Shown: positions 1 to 9,200 of the stretch, piece after piece
Layout: each line of letters starts with the position of its first letter
How positions within the stretch are numbered: the stretch's first letter is position 1
Assembly (NCBI GenBank): GCA_029212275.1
Contig: JARGOI010000002.1
Coordinates: forward strand, 1-33,298
Reading direction: 5' to 3'
Source: Thalassolituus sp.
GTDB lineage: Bacteria; Pseudomonadota; Gammaproteobacteria; Pseudomonadales; Oceanobacteraceae
DNA length: 33,298 nucleotides
Translations under genes and position numbers: made by a program
The notes under the pieces: model-generated
Databases searched by the model: none
Told to the model about the DNA's origin: nothing
The model's input: only the letters and a program-made list of their open reading frames with translations

Positions 1-247
1 GCGATAGCTTGGCCGCCAGTACTTTTTTGTCCAGTTCGTCAAAGAAATCCGCCTTTGCACTTTTAGGAAAGTAATCGCGATATACGAATGTACCGAGGGT
101 TATTTCTGCCTCGATACGTTCCATTATTTTCTGCATGCGACGTTTATTAGATTGGTTGTTTTCTAATTTTGTATATTCACGACACCGCTGTCCTTTATAA
201 CGGAAATCGAAAAATAGTTTATCTCCACGCGAATTGATTTTAGCCAT
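1..247 (-). CDS. Tyrosine site-specific integrase, N-terminal part (runs off the window)
   Basis: The minus strand from 247 reads an open frame of 82 codons that begins MAKINSRGDKLFFDFRYKG and continues with IERIEAEITLGTF-type residues and a YFPKS motif. This is the arm-type DNA-binding region (DUF3596 type) seen at the N-terminus of phage and island tyrosine recombinases. The catalytic domain lies beyond position 1, so activity cannot be judged. The start is supported by AAGGAG just upstream (about 251-258 on the complement). The gene lies 11 bases after the excisionase-like gene, in the same direction, so the two are probably co-transcribed. By family knowledge the enzyme integrates and excises the island; its substrate would be the tRNA-Arg locus at the right end. 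Confidence is high for the family and lower for the target. Confidence 0.85.
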   Translation of the reverse strand, partial: MAKINSRGDKLFFDFRYKGQRCREYTKLENNQSNKRRMQKIMERIEAEITLGTFVYRDYFPKSAKADFFDELDKKVLAAKLS

Positions 248-258
248 TTAAATTCTCC

Positions 259-474
259 TTAGTGGATACCCATCATCAATGTGTCAATTGCTGGAGCTTT
301 AAACATATCGGCTTCAATTTTTTCCCATACATAAAGAATCTTGCGGCCACCGAAAGGACGAAAGTAATGCACTCCCTCAAGTAGAACGGAATCTTTGAGT
401 TGGTTGCGAATAGTGCGAGCGTCGTACTTGATGCGATCAGAAAGTTCTTCGGTTGTTAGGTAGGTTTGTGACAT
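259..474 (-). CDS. Excisionase-like small DNA-binding protein
   Basis: A 71-residue protein, MSQTYLTTEELSDRIKYDA at its start, with the helix-turn-helix order TTEELSDRIKYDARTIRNQL followed by a beta-wing region rich in aromatic residues (HYFRPFGGRKILYVW). This is the winged-HTH layout of Xis/AlpA-type excisionases. The gene sits directly before the integrase gene on the same strand, as recombination directionality factors usually do. A GAGGAT Shine-Dalgarno lies upstream of the ATG. The likely role is to bend DNA at the attachment site and favour excision. A transcription activator of the integrase (AlpA role) is the main alternative. Confidence 0.75.
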   Translation of the reverse strand: MSQTYLTTEELSDRIKYDARTIRNQLKDSVLLEGVHYFRPFGGRKILYVWEKIEADMFKAPAIDTLMMGIH

Positions 475-495
475 CGTATTTATCCTCGATAATTG

Positions 496-523
496 ATATT
501 CTAAATGAACTAACGCTATTCAA
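496..523 (-). promoter_or_regulatory. Weak candidate promoter for the xis-int pair
   Basis: On the minus strand TTGAAT (complement of 518-523) is followed after 16 bases by GAATAT (complement of 496-501), 22 bases before the excisionase start. The -10 element is poor (3 of 6). The call rests mostly on position in the divergent control region. Confidence 0.3.
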
Positions 524-533
524 GTTGGCGAAA

Positions 534-598
534 TGTCATTCTGGATAACATTTTAAGCGACAAAAAATCATTTGCAATACTTTTTTGTCATTCTGGAT
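534..598. promoter_or_regulatory. Two direct 13-bp operator-like repeats in the divergent control region
   Basis: TGTCATTCTGGAT occurs exactly at 534-546 and again at 586-598. The start-to-start distance is 52 bases, close to five helical turns, so proteins bound to both copies would lie on the same DNA face. The copies sit between the leftward xis-int pair and the rightward HTH gene. The second copy is just upstream of the HTH gene's ribosome binding site. The likely ligand is the 65-residue HTH protein encoded next door, which would control itself and the recombination genes. The repeat is seen directly; the binding protein is inferred. Confidence 0.55.
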
Positions 599-626
599 GT
601 TATTTTTGTATTTTGGAGGTTTTTTT

Positions 627-824
627 GTGATTCGATGTCATTTAGCAAGGTTGATGGGCGAACGAAAATTAAAAATTGTCGATGTCGCTAGAGAAACAGG
701 TTTGAATCGCAATACAGTGACTCTGCTTTATAAAGAAACCGCGCAAAGGATAGATATGGATGCTATCGATAAGCTGTGTGAGTTGTTTGAATGTGAAGTT
801 GGTGACTTATTAGAGAGGTACTGA
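627..824 (+). CDS. Small Cro/C1-type HTH transcriptional regulator
   Basis: A 65-residue protein that is almost entirely one XRE-type helix-turn-helix fold: LARLMGERKLKIVDVARETG, then the recognition helix NRNTVTLLYKE, and the C-terminal ending LCELFECEVGDLLE common to YozG-like regulators. I place the start at GTG 627. GGAGG at 615-619 is seven bases upstream, whereas the longer TTG start at 585 would place the N-terminus inside the repeated operator sequence and lacks a ribosome site. The gene is divergent from xis-int. It probably represses or balances island excision through the 13-bp repeats. It could also act on the module downstream. Confidence 0.75.
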   Translation: MIRCHLARLMGERKLKIVDVARETGLNRNTVTLLYKETAQRIDMDAIDKLCELFECEVGDLLERY

Positions 825-912
825 AATGAGCGTACTCTCTGACGAGTCACAAGAATGTTTTCTATCAAGAAGCTGTTAGACTGGCTCTCTCAATTGCAGT
901 TGGATTAGATAC

Positions 913-2388
913 ATGACGAAAAGGACTCTGATCTGTTGGATAGGAGGTAAGGACCTCTCAGCGGTAGACTCTGCTCAGGACGGTCCGATACTCTCCACAT
1001 TGAAAGCCGTACCTTTTGATCGCGCTATCTTTCTGTATAACTATCCTGAAGCACAGGTTAGCAATTACCTGGCATGGTTAGGGAAGCATTCCACTGTCAG
1101 AGTTCAGGCCACAAAGGCCGAACTCACATCACCAATCCATTTTGCCGACATCTATGAAGCCGCCGATCAGCAGCTGGCTATGCAGAAGTCTGCGCAAGCT
1201 GAGGTTTCGATCTTACTTAGTCCGGGCACTCCGGCGATGCAGGCGGTCTGGATTCTGCTTGGCAAAACCCGTTATCCCTGTCAGTTTTATCAGTCATCTT
1301 TGGAGCAGGGCGTGCAGCTTGTTGATATTCCTTTTGAGCTGTCTATGGAATACCTACCTGCAGCTAAAAGTATTGGCAGCGACCGTATTAACCAGCTGGC
1401 GAATGCCAGTGCGCCAGTTAATGCAGCCTTCGATAACATAATCACCCGTAACAACCGTATGCAAACCTTAAAAGCTCAGGCGCAGGTTCTGGCAGAGCGA
1501 GAGGTTCCGGTGCTGATTTACGGTGAAACCGGTACAGGTAAAGAGCTCTTTGCTCGCGCTATTCACAACGCGAGTCAAAGGGCAGATAAGCCATTTGTAC
1601 CGGTTAACTGTGGTGCTATACCGCCAGACTTGGTCGACTCGATGCTGTTCGGCCATAAAAAAGGCGCTTTTACGGGCGCCGTTTCTGATAAGCCTGGAGT
1701 GTTCTCGCAAGCTGATGGTGGCACGCTGTTTCTGGATGAATTTGGCGAGCTAGACCCCAGTGTTCAGGTGCGTCTGCTGCGGGTATTGCAGGAAGGGTCA
1801 TTTACGCCGCTCGGTGCCAGTAAGGAACAGTGCGTCAACGTTCGCTTGATTACCGCAACACACCGTAATCTGATGAAAAAGGTATCTGATGGCACCTTCC
1901 GGGAAGATTTGTTTTACCGCATAGCCGTTGGCGTTTTGCATTTGCCTCCGCTGCGTGAGCGGGAGGGCGATCTAACCTTGCTGGCGAAGCGTGTGCTTAA
2001 GGCAATAGGTGAGAAAGATTCAGGCCTCAAAGATAAAAAAATTTCTCCAGAGGCAATGAATATTATCCTGAGGCATCCGTGGCGCGGTAATGTACGAGAG
2101 CTTCAGTCAAGCTTACTGCGTGCTGCGCTCTGGTGTCATACTGACATGATCCAAGCGGAAGACATGCGTCAGTCCTTGTTCCTTATGCCAGAGCGATCTT
2201 CTGGGATTATGACTCAGGATATTTCACAAGGTATTGATTTGAAAGAAATTGTTGATAATGTCGCACGGCATTACATCCCCCTTGCGCTAGATGCTGCACA
2301 AGGTAAAAAGACTCGAGCTGCTCAGTTGCTGGGGCTGAATAATTACCAAACGCTGAGTAACTGGATGGAAAAGTTGGATATCTCTTAG
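913..2388 (+). CDS. RtcR-like sigma-54 activator with putative CARF-type sensor domain
   Basis: A 491-residue bacterial enhancer-binding protein. Residues 1 to about 165 form a Rossmann-like domain with a glycine/threonine loop (LLSPGTPAMQAVW), reminiscent of the CARF-type ligand loop of RtcR. The AAA+ domain follows: Walker A GETGTGKEL at about 204, the sigma-54-contacting GAFTGA loop at about 251, Walker B LFLDEFGE at about 275. A C-terminal Fis-type HTH (TRAAQLLGLNNYQTLSNW) ends the protein. RtcR is known to respond to RNA ends or damaged tRNA through its CARF domain and to open sigma-54 promoters. A matching -24/-12 promoter lies 25 bases after this gene, in front of a MoxR-VWA-HEPN-restriction operon, so that operon is the likely target. 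The start has only a weak ribosome site. The sensor ligand is inferred. Confidence 0.85.
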   Translation: MTKRTLICWIGGKDLSAVDSAQDGPILSTLKAVPFDRAIFLYNYPEAQVSNYLAWLGKHSTVRVQATKAELTSPIHFADIYEAADQQLAMQKSAQAEVSILLSPGTPAMQAVWILLGKTRYPCQFYQSSLEQGVQLVDIPFELSMEYLPAAKSIGSDRINQLANASAPVNAAFDNIITRNNRMQTLKAQAQVLAEREVPVLIYGETGTGKELFARAIHNASQRADKPFVPVNCGAIPPDLVDSMLFGHKKGAFTGAVSDKPGVFSQADGGTLFLDEFGELDPSVQVRLLRVLQEGSFTPLGASKEQCVNVRLITATHRNLMKKVSDGTFREDLFYRIAVGVLHLPPLREREGDLTLLAKRVLKAIGEKDSGLKDKKISPEAMNIILRHPWRGNVRELQSSLLRAALWCHTDMIQAEDMRQSLFLMPERSSGIMTQDISQGIDLKEIVDNVARHYIPLALDAAQGKKTRAAQLLGLNNYQTLSNWMEKLDIS

Positions 2389-2412
2389 ATAGATATGGTT
2401 GCTTTTCAAAAA

Positions 2413-2429
2413 CTGGCATGACCTTCGCT
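2413..2429 (+). promoter_or_regulatory. Sigma-54 (-24/-12) promoter of the MoxR-VWA-HEPN-hsd operon
   Basis: CTGGCATGACCTTCGCT matches YTGGCACGRNNNTTGCW at all but two defined positions. The invariant GG is at 2415-2416 and GC at 2427-2428, with exactly 10 bases between. It is intergenic, just after a GAFTGA-type activator gene, and predicts a start near 2440 with about 120 bases of leader before the MoxR gene. No clear enhancer site could be picked out by eye. Confidence 0.75.
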
Positions 2430-2559
2430 AAGTTAAACCTATAGACGCAATAATTTTTATGAAACTTGTAAGTCTTGAATTTCTGCTCAACAGCAGGAGC
2501 TACTTACCAAGCTGGTCTCATAAAGGCCATGCTCAGAATAATTAACAAAGGAATGAACA

Positions 2560-4092
2560 TTGGAAAATAATCTCGTTGTACCTCTAACTGACCGTAAGAA
2601 AAAAATTACACAGTTAATCAGTGAAATGAATAGTGGTTTGCTTGAACGGACGGAGCAGGTAAAGTTGATTTTACTGGCGGCATTGTCTGGTGAGCATGTA
2701 TTGCTGTTGGGGCCGCCGGGAACCGCTAAAAGTGAGTTGGCCAAGCGATTAAAAAGCGTATTTGTCGAAGCGAATTACTTCGAGCGCTTGCTAACACGGT
2801 TTTCAGTTCCTGAAGAAGTTTTTGGTCCACTTTCGATTCAGGCTTTAGAAGAAGATAAATACAAACGTCTGACGAGTGGCTATCTGCCTGAAGCATCCGT
2901 GGCTTTTATTGACGAAATTTTCAAAGCCAATAGCGCCATTCTGAACAGCTTGCTAACCCTGCTAAACGAGCGCCAGTTTGATAACGGCAATCGCCGCTAC
3001 TCTGTCCCTTTGATTTCTGTTGTCGCCGCCAGCAACGAACTGCCGGAAGGAGAAGAGTTAGATGCATTGTATGACCGCTTTATGCTGCGCAGCTTCGTCC
3101 ATCCTGTTTCTGATGACAGCTTTGAAAGCTTGTTGACTCTGGGTAACGAAACCTGTGATCCGGACTTGGCCACCCGGCTGAAAATTGAAGACCTTACCGA
3201 AGTACAACAGTTAGCTGATAAAGTTGAACTAACTCAAGATGTGATTGAACTGTGCAACGAATTTCGTCGTTACTTGCAACAAGAAAACATCTATGTATCC
3301 GATCGTCGCTGGCGCAAGTTGGTCAAGCTGATGAAAGTCTCTGCATTTACCTCTGGTTTTAATCAGGTGTCCAACTACGACGCATGGATACTTCCTCATT
3401 GCTTGTGGCAGAAACCAGAGCAGCTGGAAGGTTTGCAGCAGGTATACAATGAGGCCATTGCGGTAAGTGGAGATTTTTCTGCTGATAACGTGGCTAGGTT
3501 GCTGGTGGCTTGGGAAAGTAAGCTTAAAGAAGATAGTAACGCTCTGCGCCAGAAGATGAATAATGGGAAACCGCTATATCAGTCGCCAAAAGGTAAACCA
3601 ACGATCAGCTCGACAGGCAAGTACCAGAAAGTAAATGAGGACGGAGATAAGTTATATATAGATAGTTGGAGCGAAGAAGAGGTCACTGCTGAGGCAGGTC
3701 GCGGCGGAAAAAATGAGCCTGTAATGATTGATGGTCCAAATCAATATATGACAGAGCCCCATCTTTACTCGGTGTCCCATATCCAGAGTAGGGTGAGTCA
3801 AGCAACCTCGATCAAAGATCAAATCTCAGATCACATCGAGCGCCTCGATAATCAGTTGGATATCGTCGACCAAGTTTTCTCCGTGCACCTCTGGGTTGAC
3901 TCAGCGTTGAAGCCTGAAATTACTGCCAATATCAGCAAAGCCAAAGACCACACCGCAAGCCTTTTAAAACGTGCCGAGAAGTTGGTCGTTGGCTTTAAAA
4001 ACTTACCTCGCGAAAGTGATGTGTTGGAGAGCGCTTTGAGTGAAGACAACGACGTCGAAGGTGGCGCAGTTGAGGGCGAACTCGTTGACTGA
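2560..4092 (+). CDS. RavA-like MoxR-family AAA+ ATPase
   Basis: A 510-residue ATPase. Walker A LLLGPPGTAKSELAKRL lies at about 47-62. Walker B and the MoxR-typical helix (FIDEIFKANSAILNSLLTLLNER) start at about 116, sensor 1 (VVAASNELPEGEELDALYDR) at about 148, with the arginine of DRFMLRS near 168. The C-terminal 170 residues are charged and partly helical (SHIQSRVSQATSIKDQISDHIERL), a position where RavA carries partner-binding segments. The start is TTG at 2560: AAAGGA at 2547-2552 is seven bases upstream, and the nearby ATG at 2553 opens only a five-codon frame. It overlaps the VWA gene that follows, as ravA does with viaA. Family knowledge: MoxR ATPases act with VWA proteins as chaperone-like remodelers. 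Here the client may be the HEPN or restriction proteins encoded downstream, which is inference. Confidence 0.88.
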   Translation: MENNLVVPLTDRKKKITQLISEMNSGLLERTEQVKLILLAALSGEHVLLLGPPGTAKSELAKRLKSVFVEANYFERLLTRFSVPEEVFGPLSIQALEEDKYKRLTSGYLPEASVAFIDEIFKANSAILNSLLTLLNERQFDNGNRRYSVPLISVVAASNELPEGEELDALYDRFMLRSFVHPVSDDSFESLLTLGNETCDPDLATRLKIEDLTEVQQLADKVELTQDVIELCNEFRRYLQQENIYVSDRRWRKLVKLMKVSAFTSGFNQVSNYDAWILPHCLWQKPEQLEGLQQVYNEAIAVSGDFSADNVARLLVAWESKLKEDSNALRQKMNNGKPLYQSPKGKPTISSTGKYQKVNEDGDKLYIDSWSEEEVTAEAGRGGKNEPVMIDGPNQYMTEPHLYSVSHIQSRVSQATSIKDQISDHIERLDNQLDIVDQVFSVHLWVDSALKPEITANISKAKDHTASLLKRAEKLVVGFKNLPRESDVLESALSEDNDVEGGAVEGELVD

Positions 4093-5665
4093 CTTAGCAC
4101 CATTCAAGCATGCGCATGACTCCAAAGCACCAGCAGGGCTGCTTAATCAACTGAACAACCAGTTTAGTTTTCTCGCTCTTGTGCCAGAGTCCATACTTCC
4201 CGCTGTGGTCACGCATAACGGTGGCGAGCTTGAAGTTCGTTGCCAGTCCTTTGCGCAGCTACGACATTCTTTACTGACGGGTACCGAGTTGGTATCGCCA
4301 TCCCCGTGGTTGCCAGAAGCAGTTCAGCAAAGAGTGCTGGAACGCATTCATCAGTCTGGCATTGCTCGTTACTGCAAGGATAACGAAGAAGTCACAGATG
4401 CCTTTATTCTGGATTTAATTGCTGCGCTGGAGCGTAAGCAGGGAACAAAGCGTCTATTGGCGTTACAACAATTCGAAGAGCAAAAACAGCAGCAGTTACT
4501 GGCACTTCAACAAGAGCTGGATGCACGCAAGAATAAAAAACAGAAACAAAAAACAGCAGTACTTACCGATGAACAACTCTCGGCCCTACAAGCGGAATGT
4601 GAGTTAGCAGCTTGGCTTGAATCTCTGTCCTATTCCGCTGGCTTTTTCTCGGATGAGTGGGACGAGCGCTTGACCGTTTGGCAGCAGTTGGAAAGTGTTT
4701 TTAATGACTTAGGTTTAATTTCCGGACTTGGCTGGGATCTGTCTCGCGGAATTTTGCAAAGCCACGGTTGGATGAATCTGATCAGGCTGCACAAGCTGGT
4801 AGAGCAGCTACCGGAGTTACGTGAAGTCATCGAAACGCTAGGCCGAATGAAAGACTGCGATGGTGAGCCGATAATCGAAGAAATTATTTCCCGCATGAGT
4901 GTTCTGGCCCGCCGGGAGATCGAGGTAGCTACGCCCTTGGTGCCAATGGAAACCAAAGGTATCACCCGGTCAGATTCTGTCAGTCGCATGTTACCTCAGG
5001 AGGCTGCATTTCTCGGACATCCGGTGTTGAAAAAACTCTGGCACGCCCGACGGGCTGAACACGCATTGCTAAGTTATGCGGTAGAAGGCACCGAGCTTCT
5101 GCAACAGGAGAGTGAACAAGAGGAGGATGTGTCAGAACAAAAAGCGGGTACTAAGACCAACAGCAATAAAGGCCCCATGATCGTCTGCTTGGATACCTCC
5201 GGTTCGATGAGTGGAACCCCCGAGAATATTGCCAAGGCTTTGGTGTTAGAGTGTCTGTCTGTCGCCAAAAAAGAAAAACGTGCCTGTTTCGTGTATTTAT
5301 TTGGCAGTCATAATGAAGTCGAAGAACTGGAGTTAACACCAACCAAAGAGGGCCTTGAGCGTATGGTTCTGTTTTTGTCTATGTCATTTGGTGGTGGTAC
5401 GGATGCAGAAGGACCTTTGCGTTTAGCTTTGGAAAAGTCCAAAAAAGAGCAATGGGAAAAAGCCGATATCATGATTGTGAGTGACGGTGAATTCTCGGTT
5501 TCATCAGGGTTGGTAAGGCAAATCAATAAAGCAAAGAAAGATCGTTCGCTCTCTGTTCATGGCACGTTAATCGGTGGTTCTGATACTACGATGAGCCGAA
5601 TCTGCGACCCGCTTCATCGTTTCTCCCGCTGGATCGACATACAGCAGAATCACCGCAGTTATTAA
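4085..5665 (+). CDS. ViaA-like VWA-domain protein, partner of the MoxR ATPase
   Basis: A 526-residue protein with a C-terminal von Willebrand A domain. The metal-ion site is complete: DTSGSM at about 370, the threonine of GGGTDAEG at about 439, and the aspartate of IVSDGEFS at about 467. The N-terminal two thirds is helical, with a glutamine/lysine-rich coiled segment at about 130-160. The frame extends back to 4040. I prefer TTG 4085, because GAGGG at 4072-4076 stands eight bases away and this gives an 8-base overlap with the MoxR gene. GTG 4040 and GTG 4061 are possible. MoxR and VWA proteins normally form a complex. Unlike chromosomal ravA-viaA, this pair is embedded in a restriction operon, which points to a defence role. 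Confidence 0.85.
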   Translation: MTDLAPFKHAHDSKAPAGLLNQLNNQFSFLALVPESILPAVVTHNGGELEVRCQSFAQLRHSLLTGTELVSPSPWLPEAVQQRVLERIHQSGIARYCKDNEEVTDAFILDLIAALERKQGTKRLLALQQFEEQKQQQLLALQQELDARKNKKQKQKTAVLTDEQLSALQAECELAAWLESLSYSAGFFSDEWDERLTVWQQLESVFNDLGLISGLGWDLSRGILQSHGWMNLIRLHKLVEQLPELREVIETLGRMKDCDGEPIIEEIISRMSVLARREIEVATPLVPMETKGITRSDSVSRMLPQEAAFLGHPVLKKLWHARRAEHALLSYAVEGTELLQQESEQEEDVSEQKAGTKTNSNKGPMIVCLDTSGSMSGTPENIAKALVLECLSVAKKEKRACFVYLFGSHNEVEELELTPTKEGLERMVLFLSMSFGGGTDAEGPLRLALEKSKKEQWEKADIMIVSDGEFSVSSGLVRQINKAKKDRSLSVHGTLIGGSDTTMSRICDPLHRFSRWIDIQQNHRSY

Positions 5666-5684
5666 TTTATATACGGATATTGTT

Positions 5685-6218
5685 ATGTCTCAAGCTAAAG
5701 ACAACTTCGACATTGCCATTCAAGATGCTGAGCGCATCCTCGATGCTTATGACAAACTTAATCAGGATCGCACCAACAATCGTGACCCTGAGGAGCTAAA
5801 ACGCGCTGCGCTGATTATGTCGCTGACAGCTTGGGAAACCTACGTTGAAGACCGGATCTCAGAAGAGCTTCATAAGCAGATGAAGTCGTTGGAAGGTTCA
5901 CAAGTGGCAAAGTTTGTAAAAAGCACATTGGAAGAAGAGCTTAAATACTTTCATAACCCCAACAGTGCTAAAACTAAGCGACTGTTTGAACGTTTTTTGT
6001 TTGTCGATGTAACTGAAGGCTGGAGCTGGTCTGGATTGGACACCAAAACGGCAGCCACCCGATTGAACGAATGGATCAAAAAACGTGGCGATGCTGTTCA
6101 TCGCTCTGTTATGGATAAACAGGCCGGTCATTTAGTCAGCCGTGAGGATATGAGAAAATGCGTCAACTTTTTTAAATGTCTGGTTGAAGCCACTGATAAA
6201 ATTCTAATGGTCGAATAA
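5685..6218 (+). CDS. HEPN-domain protein, probable ribonuclease
   Basis: A 177-residue all-helical protein. Near its C-terminus it carries RGDAVHRS, in which R134 and H139 form the RX4xH motif of catalytically active HEPN RNases. Upstream, SLTAWETYVEDRI is a helix typical of the MAE_28990/RiboL-PSP-HEPN group. It lies 19 bases after the VWA gene and 20 before hsdR, so it belongs to the same transcript. HEPN proteins of this kind cleave RNA as toxins or effectors. The likely partners are the MoxR-VWA pair or HsdR, which itself begins with a HEPN-like domain. Cleavage could also generate the signal sensed by the RtcR-like activator. The ribosome site is weak. Family is fairly sure; substrate unknown. 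Confidence 0.8.
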   Translation: MSQAKDNFDIAIQDAERILDAYDKLNQDRTNNRDPEELKRAALIMSLTAWETYVEDRISEELHKQMKSLEGSQVAKFVKSTLEEELKYFHNPNSAKTKRLFERFLFVDVTEGWSWSGLDTKTAATRLNEWIKKRGDAVHRSVMDKQAGHLVSREDMRKCVNFFKCLVEATDKILMVE

Positions 6219-6238
6219 TCAAGGATGTATCCGTAAAG

Positions 6239-9200
6239 ATGACTCAGGTATTACTGGAATCTACTAACTTCGAAAATCTTCGCCCTCATTGGGAAGACCT
6301 TGCGAACCTTGCCGCCCATGCCGAAGCCTACGCACACAGCGATCCACAAAGTGCGTTAATCAAACTACGTTGCTTTGCCGAAAAGCTGGTAGGGGTGGTG
6401 TTCGACCGCTATCAAATTCCGTCATACTCGAACGAAAGCTTTATCGACCGCCTCAACAACCACAGCTTCACCAGCGTGGTCGACCGGGGCATCGTCGACA
6501 AATTGCATGCTATCCGCAAAGTCGGTAATCGTGCCGCCCATGAAGGCAAATTCAGTAAAACTGATCCGTTGTGGCTGCTGAAAGAAGCCCATATTCTGAG
6601 CAGCTGGCTTCTGATCACCACCGGAGAAGGTACGGATGCTGATCTGCGCCCTTTTAAAGCCCCCGAGCAAATCAAACAACCTTCCAATGCCGAGTTGGCT
6701 AAACATCAGGCCCGGCTAGAGCAGGCGCTAGAAGAACTAGAAGCAACAAAGCAGGCCGAACTTAAAGCTCAGGCGGAAAACGTTCGTTTGCAGCAGGAAT
6801 TAAAAGCCAAAGATAAGGCACTGGCCGAGCAGCAGAACTCGAAGGCACTGGCTCAGTTCCAACAGGGTAACCAAGCTGCTGGTAACGTCCTCGACTACAA
6901 CGAGGAAGAAACCCGCCGTCGCATGATCGACAAAGACCTTTACTCAGCTGGATGGGACATCGATCTATTAAACAACGGTAATACCGAACAGGTCAGTCGT
7001 GAATTGAAGGTCAGTGGCCAGCCGACCGCCACCGGCATTGGCTATTGCGACTACGTATTATGGGGCGACGATGGTAAACCACTGGCAGTGATCGAGGCTA
7101 AACGCGCCAGAGAAAGCAGTCAGAAAGGTCAGCAACAAGCCAAACTCTACGCCGACGCGCTGGAGAAAGAATACGGTCAACGTCCGGTAATTTTTTACAC
7201 CAATGGCCGCGACATAACACTCTGGAACGATGCTCGTGGCGAAGCGCCGCGCAAGCTTTATGGCTACTACGCCAAAGCAAGTCTGGAATACATGATTCTT
7301 CAGCGCAGCGGTCATCGAGACCTGCTAGGCACAGTCATTGATGTGGATATCGCCGGGCGTGACTACCAGATCGAAGCCATCACTCGCATATGTGAACGCT
7401 ACACCGCCCATCACCGTAAAGCGCTAGTAGTTCAGGCCACCGGCACCGGAAAAACCCGTGTGTCTATTGCCCTGAGCAAACGTATGATCGAAGCCGGTTG
7501 GGCCAAGCGCGTTCTGTTTTTGTGTGACCGTACCGAACTGCGTAAGCAAGCGGGTAAGGCTTACGGCGATTATTTGTCTGAGCCGGTTTACGTCGTGGGC
7601 AAAACTAAAAAATCGGACATGACCAAAGCGCGGATTTATATCTCTACCTACCCTGGCATGATGAACATCATGGAGAACTTCGACGTTGGTTATTTCGACC
7701 TGATCATTGCCGACGAATCTCATCGTTCCATCTACAACGTGTATGGCGATTTATTTAAATATTTCGACGCTGTGCAGTTGGGCCTGACTGCTACACCGGT
7801 GGAAATGATCAGTCGCTCAACCAGCCAGTTATTCGGTTGCGACTACAAGCAACCTACGGCCAACTACCCGCTGGAAAAAGCCATCGAAGACCGCAATTTA
7901 GTGCCGTTTAAAGTCGTGGCGCACACTACTCAGTTTCTGCGCGAAGGTATCAAAGGTAGCAACCTATCAGATGAGCAGATCGCCCAACTGGAAGATCAAG
8001 GGATCGACCCCAATACCCTCGACTTTGACAGCAAGCTCATCGACAAAGCGATTTACAACAAAGACACCAAACGCGCGATTCTGCGTAACCTGATGGAAAA
8101 CGGCCTGCGTCTGGCCGATGGTCAGACCTTGGGTAAATCCATGATTTTTGCTCGTAACATTAAACACGCCGAGTTGCTGTACGAGCTGTTTAATGAAATG
8201 TACCCAGACTACGCCAAAGATTCCGCCGGTAATTTCTGCCGTGTGATTCATAGCAAATTCGACCGTGCCGAAGATTTGATAGACGACTTCAAACTCAACG
8301 ACGGCAGCGCAAGCCAAGTTACCATCGCCATCTCGGTAGACATGCTCGATACCGGTATCGACGTACCGGAAGTATTAAATTTGGTGTTCGCCAAGCCGGT
8401 GAAATCCAAGGTTAAATTCTGGCAAATGGTAGGGCGAGGCACACGTTTGTGTATCGGTCTATTTGGACTTAATCCCGATGGCAGCACGCGCGATAAAGAA
8501 AAATTCCTGATATTCGATCACTGGGGCAACTTCGACTACTTCAACCTCGACCACGACGAGGAAGAACAACGCCCGACAAAATCACTGGCACAAAAATTGT
8601 TCGAAGCGCGCCTGATATTCGCAGAAGGAGCGCTTAAACAAGGTGCTGTGCAAGAATTCACTGCCATGGTTGGGCTCATCAAACAAGATATCGACAGCCT
8701 TAACGACAACACCATTGCCATTCGCGATAACTGGAAACTAAAAGAACAACTCGCCAACCGCGAACTGCTAATACAGTTTTCACCAGCCACCAAAACCGCA
8801 CTGCTGGAACAAATGGCACCGCTGATGCAGTGGCGCAATATTCAGAGCGAAGGCGAAGCCCTGCGCTTTGACCTCGACATCGTCAATGCCCAGTATGCTC
8901 AGCTTCTAAACCGCACCAAACCACAGCCCAAACTGATTGAAGACAGCCGTCAGCCTATTCAGCAAAAAATACGAAGTATGTCGATGCACCTCAATCAGGT
9001 GCGTAACAAAGCAGCCACGGTAGCTAAGCTGCAACAAGACGACTTTTGGGAAGAGGGGAGTATTGAAACCCTTGAACAGGCACGTCAAGACATCCGCAGC
9101 GTGATTCACCTGCGCGATAAAACCGTAAACCCGCTGCCGGCCGACGTCACGCCGATCATCGACATCAAAGAAGATAAGGCGCTGTACGAAACCACTGATG

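Noticed and set aside
585..626. Longer N-terminus for the small HTH regulator starting at TTG 585
   Set aside because: It lies within the repeated operator sequence and has no ribosome site. GTG 627 has GGAGG at ideal distance.
1069..1085. Third CTGGCATG as a sigma-54 promoter
   Set aside because: It lies inside the activator coding sequence, and the -12 position reads GGGA without the TTGC element.
2560..5665. Housekeeping ravA-viaA operon
   Set aside because: The genes are embedded between a sigma-54 regulator and HEPN/hsd genes inside an integrase-bearing island, so a chromosomal housekeeping pair is unlikely.
7967..8317. Long minus-strand frames opposite hsdR, hsdM and druE
   Set aside because: They mirror codon bias of the intact plus-strand genes and show no family-like motifs.
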